Below are positions 1-8,080 of a stretch of DNA of 64,000 bases, one piece after another. The notes under the pieces were generated by a model that ran no database searches, had not been told where the DNA came from, and worked only from the letters and a program-made list of their open reading frames with translations. The position numbers were made by a program, and so were the translations under genes. Position 1 is the stretch's first letter. Each line of letters opens with the position of its first letter. The stretch lies in NCBI RefSeq assembly GCF_900104025.1, contig NZ_FNIQ01000009.1:62001-126000 (forward strand), given 5' to 3'. Source of the DNA: Geodermatophilus sp. DSM 45219. GTDB taxonomy: Bacteria; Actinomycetota; Actinomycetes; Mycobacteriales; Geodermatophilaceae.

Positions 1-1
1 C

Positions 2-619
2 CCGACGGCGGCGGTGGCGGTGGAGAACACCCACAACCGGGGCGGCGGGCTCGTCCAGCCGCTGGACGAGCTGCAGCGGCTGTGGGACTGGTCGCGCACG
101 GCCGGCGTCGCGGTCCACCTCGACGGCGCCCGCATCTGGAACGCCGCGGTCGCCACCGGCAAGGACCTCGCCACCTACGGCCGGCTCGCCGACACCGCGT
201 CGGTCTGCCTGTCCAAGGGCCTCGGCGCCCCGGTCGGCTCGGTGCTGGTGGCCTCGGCCGAGCGCATCGCCGCGGCCCGGCTGTGGCGCAAGCGGCTCGG
301 CGGCGGGATGCGCCAGGTCGGCGTGCTCGCCGCGGCCGGGCTGTACGCCCTCGACCACCACTACGACCGGCTGGCCGAGGACCACGAGCACGCGCAGGCG
401 CTGGCCGGCCGGCTGGGCCTGGACCCGGCGGCGGTGGAGACCAACATCGTGGTCGTCGACGGGGTGAACGCGCCGCTGGTCGCCGAGGCGGCGAAGGCGC
501 AGGGCGTGCTGGTCGGTCAGGTCGGTGCCTCGCGGCTGCGGCTGGTCACCCACCTGGACGTCGACCGCGCCGGCATCGACCGCGCCGCCGCCGTCCTCGC
601 CGGGCTGCTCGACCGCTGA
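2..619 (+). CDS. Low-specificity L-threonine aldolase, C-terminal part
   Basis: PLP-dependent aldolase that cleaves L-threonine/L-allo-threonine to glycine and acetaldehyde in the cytosol. Only about the last 205 residues are present; the reading frame is open to the left window edge, so the start lies outside. The fold-type I aldolase signature is clear: HLDGARIWNA (the Asp that contacts the pyridine nitrogen) followed by SVCLSKGLGAPVGS, whose Lys is the Schiff-base lysine. The C-terminal small domain ends with a run of short helices at LLDR. Nothing downstream is co-oriented closely enough to suggest an operon; a palindromic repeat begins 29 bp after the stop. A related beta-eliminating lyase is possible, but the SKGLGAPVGS motif favours threonine aldolase. 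Confidence 0.88.
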   Translation, partial: PTAAVAVENTHNRGGGLVQPLDELQRLWDWSRTAGVAVHLDGARIWNAAVATGKDLATYGRLADTASVCLSKGLGAPVGSVLVASAERIAAARLWRKRLGGGMRQVGVLAAAGLYALDHHYDRLAEDHEHAQALAGRLGLDPAAVETNIVVVDGVNAPLVAEAAKAQGVLVGQVGASRLRLVTHLDVDRAGIDRAAAVLAGLLDR

Positions 620-647
620 GCCGCCGGCGGCGGGTCGGCCGGTGAGC

Positions 648-708
648 CGACGGTGTGCGCTGACGCGCAGCTCCTGACCGCCGACGTGCGCATCCGCGCA
701 CAGCGTCG
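648..708. repeat. Palindromic 61-bp repeat, copy A (left of the DUF559 gene)
   Basis: This 61-bp segment matches 1676-1736 position for position except for an 11-base centre and one base near the right end. Each copy is an imperfect palindrome: the outer 20 bases pair with the last 20 with about two mismatches (arms beginning CGACGGTGTGCGC). The pair brackets the DUF559 gene as direct repeats. A looser relative lies at 40270-40328. Confidence 0.85.
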
Positions 709-770
709 GCAGCTGTCCACAGTTCCCGCGGACCCCGGCCGCAGGGTCCGTCCCCGTCGCGACTGCGGGC

Positions 771-1691
771 GTGGCGCGGAACCCCCGACGACTCGTCGAC
801 GAGCGCGGGTGGATCCCCGCATCCGAGCTGCTCGAGGAGGTCAGCCGGAGCACCGTCCGCACCTGGGTGGCCACGGGCCGGCTGGTCCGTCTCGCGCCCG
901 GCGTCCTCGCCCTGCCGGACGCCGCGGGCAACTGGCGGGTCCGGGTGGCGGCGGCGCTGCACGGGCGCGAGGCCGTCGCCAGTCACACGACCGCCCTGGC
1001 CCTGTGGGAGCTGGCCGACCCCGTGCCCGGGCCGGTCCACATCACCGCCGAGTCCGGCCGGAGCGGACGGGGCTCGCCCGGGGTGGTGGTGCACCGGGCG
1101 CCCGGAGCGTGGGCGGACCGGCGCCGGGTCGAGGGGCTGGCGGTGAGCGCCGTGGAGCGTGCGGTGGTCGACACCTGGGGGCGGCCGGCACTCCTCCCGC
1201 GGGCGCAGGTCAGGGCCGCGGCCATCACGGCTGTTCGTCGCCGGCTGTGCTCGCCCCGCCAGCTGCGCCACGAACTCGCGCGGAACACCCGGCTGCCCGG
1301 TCGGGCGGATCTGGGGGAGCTGGTCGATCTGCTGGCCGACGGCTGCCGGAGCGAGCTGGAGATCTGGGGGTGCCTGCACGTGCTGCGGGCCCCGGGCATG
1401 CCCGCGTTCGTCCAGCAGCGTCCGGTGACCGTCGGCGCGGAGACCTTCGTGCTGGATGCCGCGTGCGAGGAGTCGATGCTGGCCGTGGAGATGGACGGTG
1501 CCGCCTGGCACGGGTCGCGGGCCCAGCGGGAGTCCGACATCCGGCGTGACGCACTGGTCGCGACGGTCGGCTGGCAGACCCTGCGGTTCGGCTACAGCCG
1601 GATGACCGGCTCGCCCGAGGCCTGCCGGCGGGACATCCGAGCGGTGCACGCCGGACGTCTGCGGATGCTGCGCGGCGACGGTGTGCGCTGA
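771..1691 (+). CDS. DUF559 (Vsr/PD-(D/E)XK-like) domain protein
   Basis: 306-residue protein of unknown function. The N-terminal part resembles the winged-helix AbiEi-antitoxin-like domain often found in this family (residues about 1-90). The C-terminal part, about residues 215-300, has the DUF559 pattern: AVEMDGAAWH, then an R/D-rich helix (RESDIRRD) and a GWQTLRF strand, as in very-short-patch-repair-type nucleases. The E-x-D pair and the downstream charged helix fit a nuclease core. The GTG start at 771 has only a weak ribosome site, so the true start could differ. The stop codon lies inside the right-hand copy of a 61-bp palindromic repeat. No toxin partner gene is adjacent, so an antitoxin role is not supported. 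Solitary genes of this type are common in related actinobacteria; function is unproven. Confidence 0.7.
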   Translation: MARNPRRLVDERGWIPASELLEEVSRSTVRTWVATGRLVRLAPGVLALPDAAGNWRVRVAAALHGREAVASHTTALALWELADPVPGPVHITAESGRSGRGSPGVVVHRAPGAWADRRRVEGLAVSAVERAVVDTWGRPALLPRAQVRAAAITAVRRRLCSPRQLRHELARNTRLPGRADLGELVDLLADGCRSELEIWGCLHVLRAPGMPAFVQQRPVTVGAETFVLDAACEESMLAVEMDGAAWHGSRAQRESDIRRDALVATVGWQTLRFGYSRMTGSPEACRRDIRAVHAGRLRMLRGDGVR

Positions 1692-1736
1692 CGCGCAGCT
1701 CCTGGCGGGGAGACCGCGCATCCGCGCACACCGTCG
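1676..1736. repeat. Palindromic 61-bp repeat, copy B (right of the DUF559 gene)
   Basis: Direct repeat of 648-708. It contains the last five codons and the TGA of the DUF559 gene (1689-1691), and its two arms (18 of 20 bases paired) could also act as a transcription terminator between this gene and the convergent protease gene that ends at 1746. Confidence 0.85.
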
Positions 1737-1745
1737 CCTCGTCGA

Positions 1746-2924
1746 TCAGTAGGCGCTGAACAGCAGCCGGTTGGGTGTGCCGGCCCGGGAGGCCGTGCGC
1801 GTGAGGGTCACGTGGTCGGCAGTGGCCGTGCTGTTCACCTGCGTGGCGACCGCGGCGGGCGTCGCGGCCCGGTCGACCGACAGGTACAGCGCGGCGGCAC
1901 CCGCGACGTGCGGGGTGGCCATCGACGTGCCGCTGATCGTGCTCGTCGCCGTGGTCCCCGTGTGCCAGGCGCTGGTGATGCCCACCCCGGGGGCGAACAG
2001 GTCGACGCAGGAGCCGTGGTTGCTGAACGACGCCGCCCGGTCGGTCCGGTCGGTGGCCCCGACGGTGAGCGCGGCGGGCACCCGCGCGGGGGAGGAGGCG
2101 CAGGCGTCCTGGGCCACGCCTGCGGAGTTGCCGTTGCCCGCCGCCACCGCGTAGGTGACTCCGTCGGCGATGGAGTTGCGGACCGCGGTGTCGATCGCGG
2201 TGCTGGCCCCGCCGCCGAGGCTCATGTTGGCCACCGCGGGGGCGCCGGCCGCGTGGTCCGCCGTCACCCAGTCGATGCCGGCGACGACGCCCGAGGTGGT
2301 GCCGCTGCCGTCGCAGCCGAGCACGCGGACGCCGACCAGCCGCACGGACTTGGCCACGCCGTACGTCGTCCCGCCGACGGTGCCCGCGACGTGCGTGCCG
2401 TGGCCGTTGCAGTCGTCCGGGGCGCCGCCGTCCACCGCGTCGTAGCCGGTGCCCAGGCGTCCGGTGAACTCCGCGTGGCCGGCGGCGATGCCAGTGTCGA
2501 CGACGTAGGCGGTGACCCCCTGGCCCGTCGCGGTGTAGCCGTAGGTGCTGTCCAGCGGCAGGTCGCGCTGGTCGGTGCGGTCCAGCCCCCAGGTCGCACC
2601 GGACTGGCTCGCGTCGATGCCGAACACCTGGTCGCGCTCGACGGCGACGACGCCGGGGATGGCCGACAGCCGGGTCGCGGCGGCCTCGGGCAGCGTCACG
2701 GCGAAGCCGGTCAGCGCCGCCGTGTAGACGTGGTCGACCCGCCCGCCGAGCCCGCGGGCCCGGTCGGCCGCCTGGGCGGGGAGCGTCGAGCGGTCGACGG
2801 TGACGACGTAGGTGGCGCGCGGACCGTCGGGCGGTGCGGCGGCCGCGGGTGCGGCGGTGGCGCCGAGGCCGGCGGTGGCCAGGGCGGCGACGACGCCGGC
2901 GGCCAGGGTGCGACGAGTGGGCAA
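1746..2924 (-). CDS. Secreted subtilisin-like serine protease (S8A, proteinase K type)
   Basis: 392-residue extracellular endopeptidase. A TTG start at 2924 is chosen because GAGGAG lies seven bases upstream and the product then begins with a typical signal peptide (PTRR, a hydrophobic stretch, Ala-rich cleavage region to about residue 30). An I9-type inhibitor propeptide spans about 37-103. The catalytic triad is visible as Asp143 (VVDTGI), His175 (GHGTHVAG) and Ser334 (SGTSMATPH), with the oxyanion Asn264 (AAGNGN). Cysteines near 172, 204, 275 and 306 would give proteinase K-like disulfides after export. It faces the DUF559 gene tail to tail and is preceded by endonuclease IV on the same strand, 120 bp away, so it probably has its own promoter. 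Confidence 0.93.
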   Translation of the reverse strand: MPTRRTLAAGVVAALATAGLGATAAPAAAAPPDGPRATYVVTVDRSTLPAQAADRARGLGGRVDHVYTAALTGFAVTLPEAAATRLSAIPGVVAVERDQVFGIDASQSGATWGLDRTDQRDLPLDSTYGYTATGQGVTAYVVDTGIAAGHAEFTGRLGTGYDAVDGGAPDDCNGHGTHVAGTVGGTTYGVAKSVRLVGVRVLGCDGSGTTSGVVAGIDWVTADHAAGAPAVANMSLGGGASTAIDTAVRNSIADGVTYAVAAGNGNSAGVAQDACASSPARVPAALTVGATDRTDRAASFSNHGSCVDLFAPGVGITSAWHTGTTATSTISGTSMATPHVAGAAALYLSVDRAATPAAVATQVNSTATADHVTLTRTASRAGTPNRLLFSAY

Positions 2925-2998
2925 CGGACGGCTCCTCGGGATGGTCGGCCGCGGACGGGCGACCGCGGTGACCTGCAGCCAACGTGGTGGCGGAGATC

Positions 2999-3028
2999 AC
3001 CGCAAGTGACCGCGCGGATGCTTGCGGT
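2999..3028 (-). terminator. Possible terminator after endonuclease IV
   Basis: An 8-bp perfect inverted repeat (ACCGCAAG at 2999-3006, CTTGCGGT at 3021-3028) sits just beyond the stop codon of the endonuclease IV gene. No T-run follows, so this is only a hairpin with suitable position. Confidence 0.4.
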
Positions 3029-3044
3029 CAGGTCCGCGTGTCGC

Positions 3045-3920
3045 TCAGGCGGCGGAGGCGTCGATCCCGGCGGTGCCGTCGCGCAGCGAGCACAGCAGCG
3101 CGATGTCCCTCGCGTGCCCGTCGTCGGCGCTGGGCGTCTCCACGACGACCGGGACGCCGGCCATCGACCGGTGGGTGAGCAGCTCGGCGAACGGGGCGAC
3201 CCCGATCGAGCCCTGCCCGATGGTGGTGTGCCGGTCGCGCTTGGAGCCGCACTCGTCGAGGGAGTCGTTGGCGTGCACCAGGCCCAGCCGGCCGGGGCCG
3301 ACGGTGGCCTCGAGCGTGTCGAGGGTCGCGGCCGTCCCGCCGGGCACGGTCAGCGCGTGGCCGGCCGCCCAGGCGTGGCAGGTGTCGAAGCAGACGCCGA
3401 GCAGCGGGTGGTGCTCGAGCGCGGCGAAGTAGGGGCCGAGGTCCTCGACGGTGGCGGCCAGCGACCTCCCGCCGCCGGCGGTCGGTTCGACGAGCAGCCG
3501 CGGGCCGTCGTCCGGCGCGGCGTCGAGCACCGGCAGCAGCCGCTCGTGCAGCTGGCGCAGCGCGTCCTCGTACCTGTCCTCACCGACCGCCGAGCCGGCG
3601 TGCACGACGACGCCCCGGCAGCCGAGCTTGGCCCCGCGCCGCAGGTTGTGGGCGATCGAGGCGATCGACCGCTCGACCGTCGCCTCGGTGGGGGAGCCGA
3701 CGTTGACCAGGAACGGGGTGTGGACGAACGACGGCACCCCGCGCTCGGCGCAGCCCTCGACGAACCGGGCGTCCTGCTCCGGGTCGCCGTCGGTGAGCCG
3801 CCAGCCGCGCGGGTTGCCCACGAACACCTGCACGGCCCGGGCACCGACGGCGTCGGTGTAGGCCAGCCCGCCGGTGGCCAGCCCACCCTTGACCTGGATG
3901 TGGGCGCCGATCGGCGGCAC
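3045..3920 (-). CDS. nfo: Endonuclease IV (deoxyribonuclease IV)
   Basis: Zinc-dependent AP endonuclease of base-excision repair; cuts 5' of abasic sites and cleans 3' ends. 291 residues, the usual family length, as a TIM barrel. The trinuclear zinc ligands are all visible in order: His in FVHTPF, His in VVVHAGS, Glu in LLVEPTAGG, Asp and His in CFDTCHAWAAG, His in LVHANDS, Asp-His in KRDRHTTIG and Glu in VVVETP. The start is GTG at 3920. It follows the pknL stop by 25 bp on the same strand, so the two are probably co-transcribed. Nothing looks damaged or unusual. Confidence 0.94.
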   Translation of the reverse strand: MPPIGAHIQVKGGLATGGLAYTDAVGARAVQVFVGNPRGWRLTDGDPEQDARFVEGCAERGVPSFVHTPFLVNVGSPTEATVERSIASIAHNLRRGAKLGCRGVVVHAGSAVGEDRYEDALRQLHERLLPVLDAAPDDGPRLLVEPTAGGGRSLAATVEDLGPYFAALEHHPLLGVCFDTCHAWAAGHALTVPGGTAATLDTLEATVGPGRLGLVHANDSLDECGSKRDRHTTIGQGSIGVAPFAELLTHRSMAGVPVVVETPSADDGHARDIALLCSLRDGTAGIDASAA

Positions 3921-3945
3921 CCCTCGCGGAGTGTGCAGCGTGTCC

Positions 3946-5946
3946 TCAGTCCTGCCCGAACGTGACCAGGATGGTCACCGGTGTGCCGATCTCGACCGTC
4001 TCGCCCGCGGCCGGGCTCTGCCGGAAGACCTTGTCCCCGAAGAACTGGCTCACCTGCACCTGCAGGCCCGCCTGCTGGAGCACGGTGCTGGCCTCCGCCT
4101 GGCTGCGACCCACGACGTCGGGCACCTGCACCTGCGGCAGCCCGGCCGACACCTGCAGCGTCACCGTGCTGTCGTAGGGCGCCTGCTCGCCGGCCCCCGG
4201 GGTGACCGCCATGACCTCGCCGGGGTCGACGTCGGCGCTGCGGCCCTCGGTGCGCTCCACGGTGAAGCCCAGCGCCTCCAGGTTCGCCGTCGCCTCCTCG
4301 GGCGAGAGCCCGACCACGGCCGGGACGGCGACCGGCTCGTGCCCGCGGCTGACGTAGACGGTCAGCTCCTGCTCCCGCTTGAGCTCGGTGCCGGGGTCGG
4401 GGTCGAAGCCGGTGACGTGCCCGACCGGGACGTCGTTGTCGTAGTCCTGCACCTCGGTGAGGACCACCGGGACGTCGTCCAGCTCGGCGCGCACGGCGTC
4501 CAGAGGCTGGCCGACCAGCTCGGGCTCGACCTCGAACCGCTCGGGCCCCTTGGACACGACCAGCCGGACGTCGGTGCCGCGGATCACCTCGCCGCCCGCG
4601 GGGTCCGCCGCGATGACCACGCCCTCGGGCACGTCCTCGCTCCACTGCTCCTCGCAGCAGTCGGGGTCGAGCCCGGCCTCCTGCAGCAGGTCGATGGCCG
4701 CGGCCTGCTCCGAGCCGGCCAGCTGCGGCACCGCCGTCCACCGGCCCGAGCCCAGCCACCAGCCGACCGCGCCGATGGTGATCGCGGTGAGCAGCACGAG
4801 GGCGAGCGCCAGCCGGGCGCGGCGCCGGCGGATGTGCGGCGGGACGCCGGGCCGCAGCCGTGCGGGCACGGGCGCGGGGCGCCGTCCGCCGGTGTCGGGG
4901 GCCGGGCCGGGGCCGGTGCCGGGCAGCATCGAGGTGCGCGCCCCGCGGCCGGGGCGGGTGCCGCCCGGGCCGAGCACCTCGGTTCCCGGGTCGCCGGGCT
5001 CGCTGGGGTGGCGGGGCCGGCTGGGCCGGTTGGTCGGCCGCAGCGTGCCGGGGCCGGCGGTGCTGCGCCCGGTGGGCACCGGCACCCGCTCGATGCCCAG
5101 GTCGGTGCGGACGTCCTCGAGGTCGGCGAGGAAGGCGCCGGCGTCCAGCGGCCGGACGGTGGGGTCGCGCCGGGTGGTCCGGGCGACCAGGTCGTCGACC
5201 TCCCACGGCAGGCCCGGCACCTCGTCGGAGGGAACCGGCATGTCGTGGTGCACGTGCTGGTAGGCCACGGCCAGCGGGGTGTCGCCGCCGTACGGCGGGT
5301 GGCCGGTGAGCATCTCGTAGAGCACGACCCCGGCGGCGTAGACGTCGCTGCGGGCGTCGGCCCTCCCGCGCTCGAGCTGCTCGGGCGAGAGGTAGGCGAC
5401 GGTGCCGATGAGGACCCCGCCGGTGTGGCTGGTCTGCCCGGTGCCGGTGAGCGCGCGGGCCAGCCCGAAGTCGGCGACCTTGACCACGCCGTCGGCGCCG
5501 ATGAGCACGTTCTCGGGCTTGATGTCGCGGTGCACGATGCCGGCGCGGTGGGCCGCGGTCAGCCCGGCGAGCACCGGCTCCAGCACGGCGAAGGCCTCGC
5601 CGACGGTGAGCCGGCCGCGGGCCTGCAGCAGGTCGCGCAGCGTGCGGCCGCGGACCAGCTCCATGACCAGGAACACCAGGCCCTGGTCGCTGCCCTGGTC
5701 GCTCACCGACACGACGTTGGGGTGGCTGAGCATCGCCGCGGCGCGTGCCTCGCGGGTGAACCGGTCGACGAACGTCGGGTCGTGGGCGAGGTGCTCGGCC
5801 ATGACCTTCACCGCGACCGTGCGGTGCAGCCGCAGGTCGGTGGCGGCGTAGACGGTGGACATCCCGCCGCGGGCCAGGCGCTCCTCGAGCAGGTATCGCC
5901 CCTCGAGGACGAGGCCGACCACGGGGTCGGTCACGGCGGTGTCCAC
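3946..5946 (-). CDS. pknL: PASTA-domain Ser/Thr protein kinase (PknL/Stk1-like)
   Basis: 666-residue membrane receptor kinase. The kinase domain (about 16-285) has the ATP lysine in VAVKV (Lys47), the catalytic HRDIKPEN loop (His139-Asp141) and the DFG motif (Asp159). A Pro/Gly-rich linker follows, then one transmembrane helix near 378-398 and four extracellular PASTA repeats (about 404-666), which in this family sense peptidoglycan fragments. GTG at 5946 is the most likely start, because it gives a short lead before the glycine loop (ERLARGG); an in-frame ATG lies 81 bases upstream within the palindrome. The Rv2175c-like gene at 7750 is the known PknL substrate partner in mycobacteria; here glyA has been placed between the two. 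Downstream lies nfo. Confidence 0.92.
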   Translation of the reverse strand: MDTAVTDPVVGLVLEGRYLLEERLARGGMSTVYAATDLRLHRTVAVKVMAEHLAHDPTFVDRFTREARAAAMLSHPNVVSVSDQGSDQGLVFLVMELVRGRTLRDLLQARGRLTVGEAFAVLEPVLAGLTAAHRAGIVHRDIKPENVLIGADGVVKVADFGLARALTGTGQTSHTGGVLIGTVAYLSPEQLERGRADARSDVYAAGVVLYEMLTGHPPYGGDTPLAVAYQHVHHDMPVPSDEVPGLPWEVDDLVARTTRRDPTVRPLDAGAFLADLEDVRTDLGIERVPVPTGRSTAGPGTLRPTNRPSRPRHPSEPGDPGTEVLGPGGTRPGRGARTSMLPGTGPGPAPDTGGRRPAPVPARLRPGVPPHIRRRRARLALALVLLTAITIGAVGWWLGSGRWTAVPQLAGSEQAAAIDLLQEAGLDPDCCEEQWSEDVPEGVVIAADPAGGEVIRGTDVRLVVSKGPERFEVEPELVGQPLDAVRAELDDVPVVLTEVQDYDNDVPVGHVTGFDPDPGTELKREQELTVYVSRGHEPVAVPAVVGLSPEEATANLEALGFTVERTEGRSADVDPGEVMAVTPGAGEQAPYDSTVTLQVSAGLPQVQVPDVVGRSQAEASTVLQQAGLQVQVSQFFGDKVFRQSPAAGETVEIGTPVTILVTFGQD

Positions 5947-6000
5947 GGGCCCGAGTCTAGGAAGAGATCCGCGATGCGCCGGGCGTACACGCGGAGCGCC

Positions 6001-6034
6001 GGCCGGTGTGACGAGTTCACCCGTCACACCGGCC
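6001..6034. repeat. Perfect hairpin 1 between pknL and glyA
   Basis: 13-bp perfect inverted repeat (GGCCGGTGTGACG at 6001-6013, its complement at 6022-6034) with an 8-base loop. It lies downstream of glyA and upstream of pknL on the minus strand, so it may end the glyA transcript. Confidence 0.7.
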
Positions 6035-6055
6035 CCCGGCGCTGCAGGCCCTCCG

Positions 6056-6112
6056 CGAGATCGGCGGTCTCGCGGCCGTCAGCGGCTGATCGCCACGAGA
6101 CCGCCGATCTCG
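6056..6112. repeat. Perfect hairpin 2 between pknL and glyA
   Basis: 17-bp perfect inverted repeat (6056-6072 and 6096-6112; arm CGAGATCGGCGGTCTCG) around a 23-base loop, immediately after the glyA stop. The arm is itself nearly symmetric. It may be a terminator or a member of a dispersed palindrome family. Confidence 0.75.
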
Positions 6113-6129
6113 TCGGTGGAGGAGGCGGC

Positions 6130-7587
6130 TCAGGAGAGCTCGAGGCCCGGGTACAGCGGGTGGCGGTCCAGCAGCTCGGCGGCCGCGGCGCGGGTCCGGT
6201 CGGCCAGCCCCTCGGCCGTGACGTACTTCGCCTTGGACGGCGACCCGTCGCGGGTGGCGGTCGGCCGGGTGTCCGACAGGACGTCGACGATCAGCTCGGC
6301 GGTGCGGTCGAACTCGTCCGCCCCGAAGCCGCGGGTGGTCAGCGCCGGGGTGCCCAGCCGGATGCCGGAGGTGTACCAGGCGCCGTTCGGGTCGGCCGGG
6401 ACGGCGTTGCGGTTGGTGACGACCCCGGCGTCCAGCAGCGCGGACTCCGCCTGCCGGCCGGTGAGGCCGAAACCGGAGACGTCGACGAGCACCAGGTGGT
6501 TGTCGGTGCCGCCGGTGACCAGCCGCGCGCCACGGCGGGTGAGGCCCTCGCCCAGCGCGACGGCGTTGTCGACGACCCGCTGGGCGTACCCGGCGAAGGC
6601 CGGCTGGCGGGCCTCGGCCAGGGCCACGGCCTTGGCGGCCATGACGTGCGGCAGCGGACCGCCCAGCACCATCGGGCAGCCGCGGTCGACGGCCTCGGCG
6701 TACTCCGGCTGGGCCAGCACCATGCCGCCGCGCGGGCCGCGCAGCGACTTGTGCGTGGTGGTGGTGACGACGTGCGCGTGCGGCACCGGGTCGAAGTCGC
6801 CGGTGAGCACCTTGCCGGCCACCAGGCCGGCGAAGTGCGCCATGTCGACGACCAGGGTGGCGCCCACCTCGTCGGCGATCTCGCGCATCCGGGCGAAGTC
6901 GACGCGGCGCGGGTAGGCGGAGTAGCCGGCCATGAGGATGAGCGGCCGGAACTCCCGGGCCCGGGCGCGGACGGCGTCGTAGTCCAGCAGCCCCGTCGCG
7001 GGGTCCGTGCCGTAGGAGGACTGCTCGAACATCTTGCCGCTGATGTTCGGGCGGAAGCCGTGGGTGAGGTGGCCGCCGGCGTCCAGGGACATGCCGAGCA
7101 TCCGCTGGTCGCCGAGCTGGCGGCGCAGCGCCGACCAGTCGTCGGCGGTCAGCTCGTTGACGTGCCGCACGCCGGCCTTCTCCAGCGCGGGGGACTCCAC
7201 CCGGGAGGCCAGCACCGCCCAGAAGGCGACCAGGTTGGCGTCGATGCCCGAGTGCGGCTGCACGTAGGCGTACGGGGCGCCGAACAGCTCGCGGGCGTGC
7301 TCGGCGGCCAGCGCCTCCACGGTGTCGACGTTCTGGCAGCCGGCGTAGAAGCGGTGCCCGACGGTGCCCTCGGCGTACTTGTCGGAGAACCAGTTGCCCA
7401 TGGTCAGCAGCACCGCGGGGCTGGCGTAGTTCTCGCTGGCGATCAGCTTCAGCGAGGCCCGCTGGTCGGCGAGCTCGGCGCCGATGGCGTCGGCGACGCG
7501 GGGCTCGACGGCCCCGATGACCTGCAGGGCGCTGCGGTAGGCGGCCGACGCGGCGGCGGCGTCGAAGGCGGGGGTGACGTCGGTCAT
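6130..7587 (-). CDS. glyA: Serine hydroxymethyltransferase
   Basis: 485-residue PLP enzyme that interconverts serine and glycine and charges tetrahydrofolate with a one-carbon unit. The PLP lysine is in [14 protein letters not shown]; other family marks are [12 protein letters not shown] near the N terminus and [13 protein letters not shown]. It is about 60 residues longer than the E. coli enzyme, with an insertion around residues 140-190 and a longer C terminus, as in the long actinobacterial glyA form. ATG at 7587 is chosen because it starts just before the family N terminus. The leader carries a ZTP riboswitch, which ties expression to one-carbon starvation, and metF lies 5 kb away in the window. 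Confidence 0.95.
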   Translation of the reverse strand: MTDVTPAFDAAAASAAYRSALQVIGAVEPRVADAIGAELADQRASLKLIASENYASPAVLLTMGNWFSDKYAEGTVGHRFYAGCQNVDTVEALAAEHARELFGAPYAYVQPHSGIDANLVAFWAVLASRVESPALEKAGVRHVNELTADDWSALRRQLGDQRMLGMSLDAGGHLTHGFRPNISGKMFEQSSYGTDPATGLLDYDAVRARAREFRPLILMAGYSAYPRRVDFARMREIADEVGATLVVDMAHFAGLVAGKVLTGDFDPVPHAHVVTTTTHKSLRGPRGGMVLAQPEYAEAVDRGCPMVLGGPLPHVMAAKAVALAEARQPAFAGYAQRVVDNAVALGEGLTRRGARLVTGGTDNHLVLVDVSGFGLTGRQAESALLDAGVVTNRNAVPADPNGAWYTSGIRLGTPALTTRGFGADEFDRTAELIVDVLSDTRPTATRDGSPSKAKYVTAEGLADRTRAAAAELLDRHPLYPGLELS

Positions 7588-7616
7588 GGCGGGCTCCAGC
7601 GCGAGGGGACGACGGG

Positions 7617-7697
7617 TGGGTGCCCAGGCGCCCGGCGGGGTGGTGCGGGCCGCTCCCCGGTGGTGGTCCACCTCAGCAGCGCCAGTCACGGCCCCGC
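7617..7697 (-). promoter_or_regulatory. ZTP (pfl) riboswitch upstream of glyA
   Basis: Read on the minus strand, the leader has the conserved pfl-motif blocks in order: GGCCGTGACTGGCG near 7693-7680, a GTGGACCACCACCGGGGAGC hairpin segment, a pairing GGCCC, a variable linker, and GCGCCTGGGCAC near 7631-7620. These are the hallmarks of the ZTP/ZMP riboswitch, which switches on one-carbon and purine genes (commonly glyA, folD, purH) when ZTP accumulates. The block ends about 30 bases before the glyA ATG, so control is probably at translation initiation or a short terminator. Confidence 0.85.
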
Positions 7698-7700
7698 GCC

Positions 7701-7706
7701 ATCGTA
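7701..7706 (-). promoter_or_regulatory. -10 element of the glyA promoter
   Basis: TACGAT on the minus strand lies so that transcription would begin about seven bases later, right at the first base-paired segment of the riboswitch. No convincing -35 is visible. Confidence 0.5.
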
Positions 7707-7735
7707 TCCGGCGGCCGGGCGGGAGAACGGCGTCA

Positions 7736-7741
7736 TAGGCT
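7736..7741 (+). promoter_or_regulatory. -10 element for a leaderless Rv2175c-like transcript
   Basis: TAGGCT ends eight bases before the ATG at 7750. With normal -10 to start spacing the transcript would begin at or next to the start codon. There is no ribosome binding site, which supports leaderless translation. Confidence 0.5.
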
Positions 7742-7749
7742 CGGACGTC

Positions 7750-8073
7750 ATGGAGACGCTCACCCCCGCTGAGGTCGCCGGTGTACTGGGGGTCTCGCCG
7801 AACCGGGTCCGCCAGCTGCTGCGCGAGCACCGGCTCATGGCCGTCCCCGGCAGCGGCAACAGCAGGATCCCGGCCGACTTCCTCCAGGAGGGCGCCGTCC
7901 TCAAGCACCTGCCCGGGCTGATCACCGTGCTCAAGGACGGCGGGTACACCGACGAGGAGGTGTTCGACTGGCTGTTCCGCGCCGACGAGACGCTGCCCGG
8001 CACCCCCGTCGAGGCGCTCCGCGGCGACCGGCACACCGAGGTCACCCGCCGCGCCCAGGCGCTGGCGTTCTGA
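7750..8073 (+). CDS. Rv2175c-like DNA-binding regulator, PknL partner
   Basis: 107-residue winged helix-turn-helix protein. An excisionase/MerR-like helix-turn-helix occupies about residues 3-30 ([20 protein letters not shown]); a C-terminal helical domain follows ([18 protein letters not shown]). In M. tuberculosis Rv2175c lies next to pknL and its DNA binding is blocked by PknL phosphorylation on an N-terminal Thr. Here Thr3 and Thr5 are candidates for the equivalent site (inference). ATG at 7750 is supported by a -10 hexamer eight bases upstream. The stop is 8 bp from the crtYc start, so the regulator may be read into the lycopene cyclase genes. Confidence 0.85.
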   Translation: METLTPAEVAGVLGVSPNRVRQLLREHRLMAVPGSGNSRIPADFLQEGAVLKHLPGLITVLKDGGYTDEEVFDWLFRADETLPGTPVEALRGDRHTEVTRRAQALAF

Positions 8074-8080
8074 TCCGCTC

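Noticed and set aside
653-1549. Plus-strand frame overlapping the DUF559 gene in another phase
   Set aside because: Arg/Pro/Gly-rich shadow; the DUF559 frame carries the domain motifs.
3874-8073. Very long plus-strand open frame across pknL and glyA
   Set aside because: It is the antisense shadow of two well-supported minus-strand genes; only its last 107 codons (the Rv2175c-like gene) are real.
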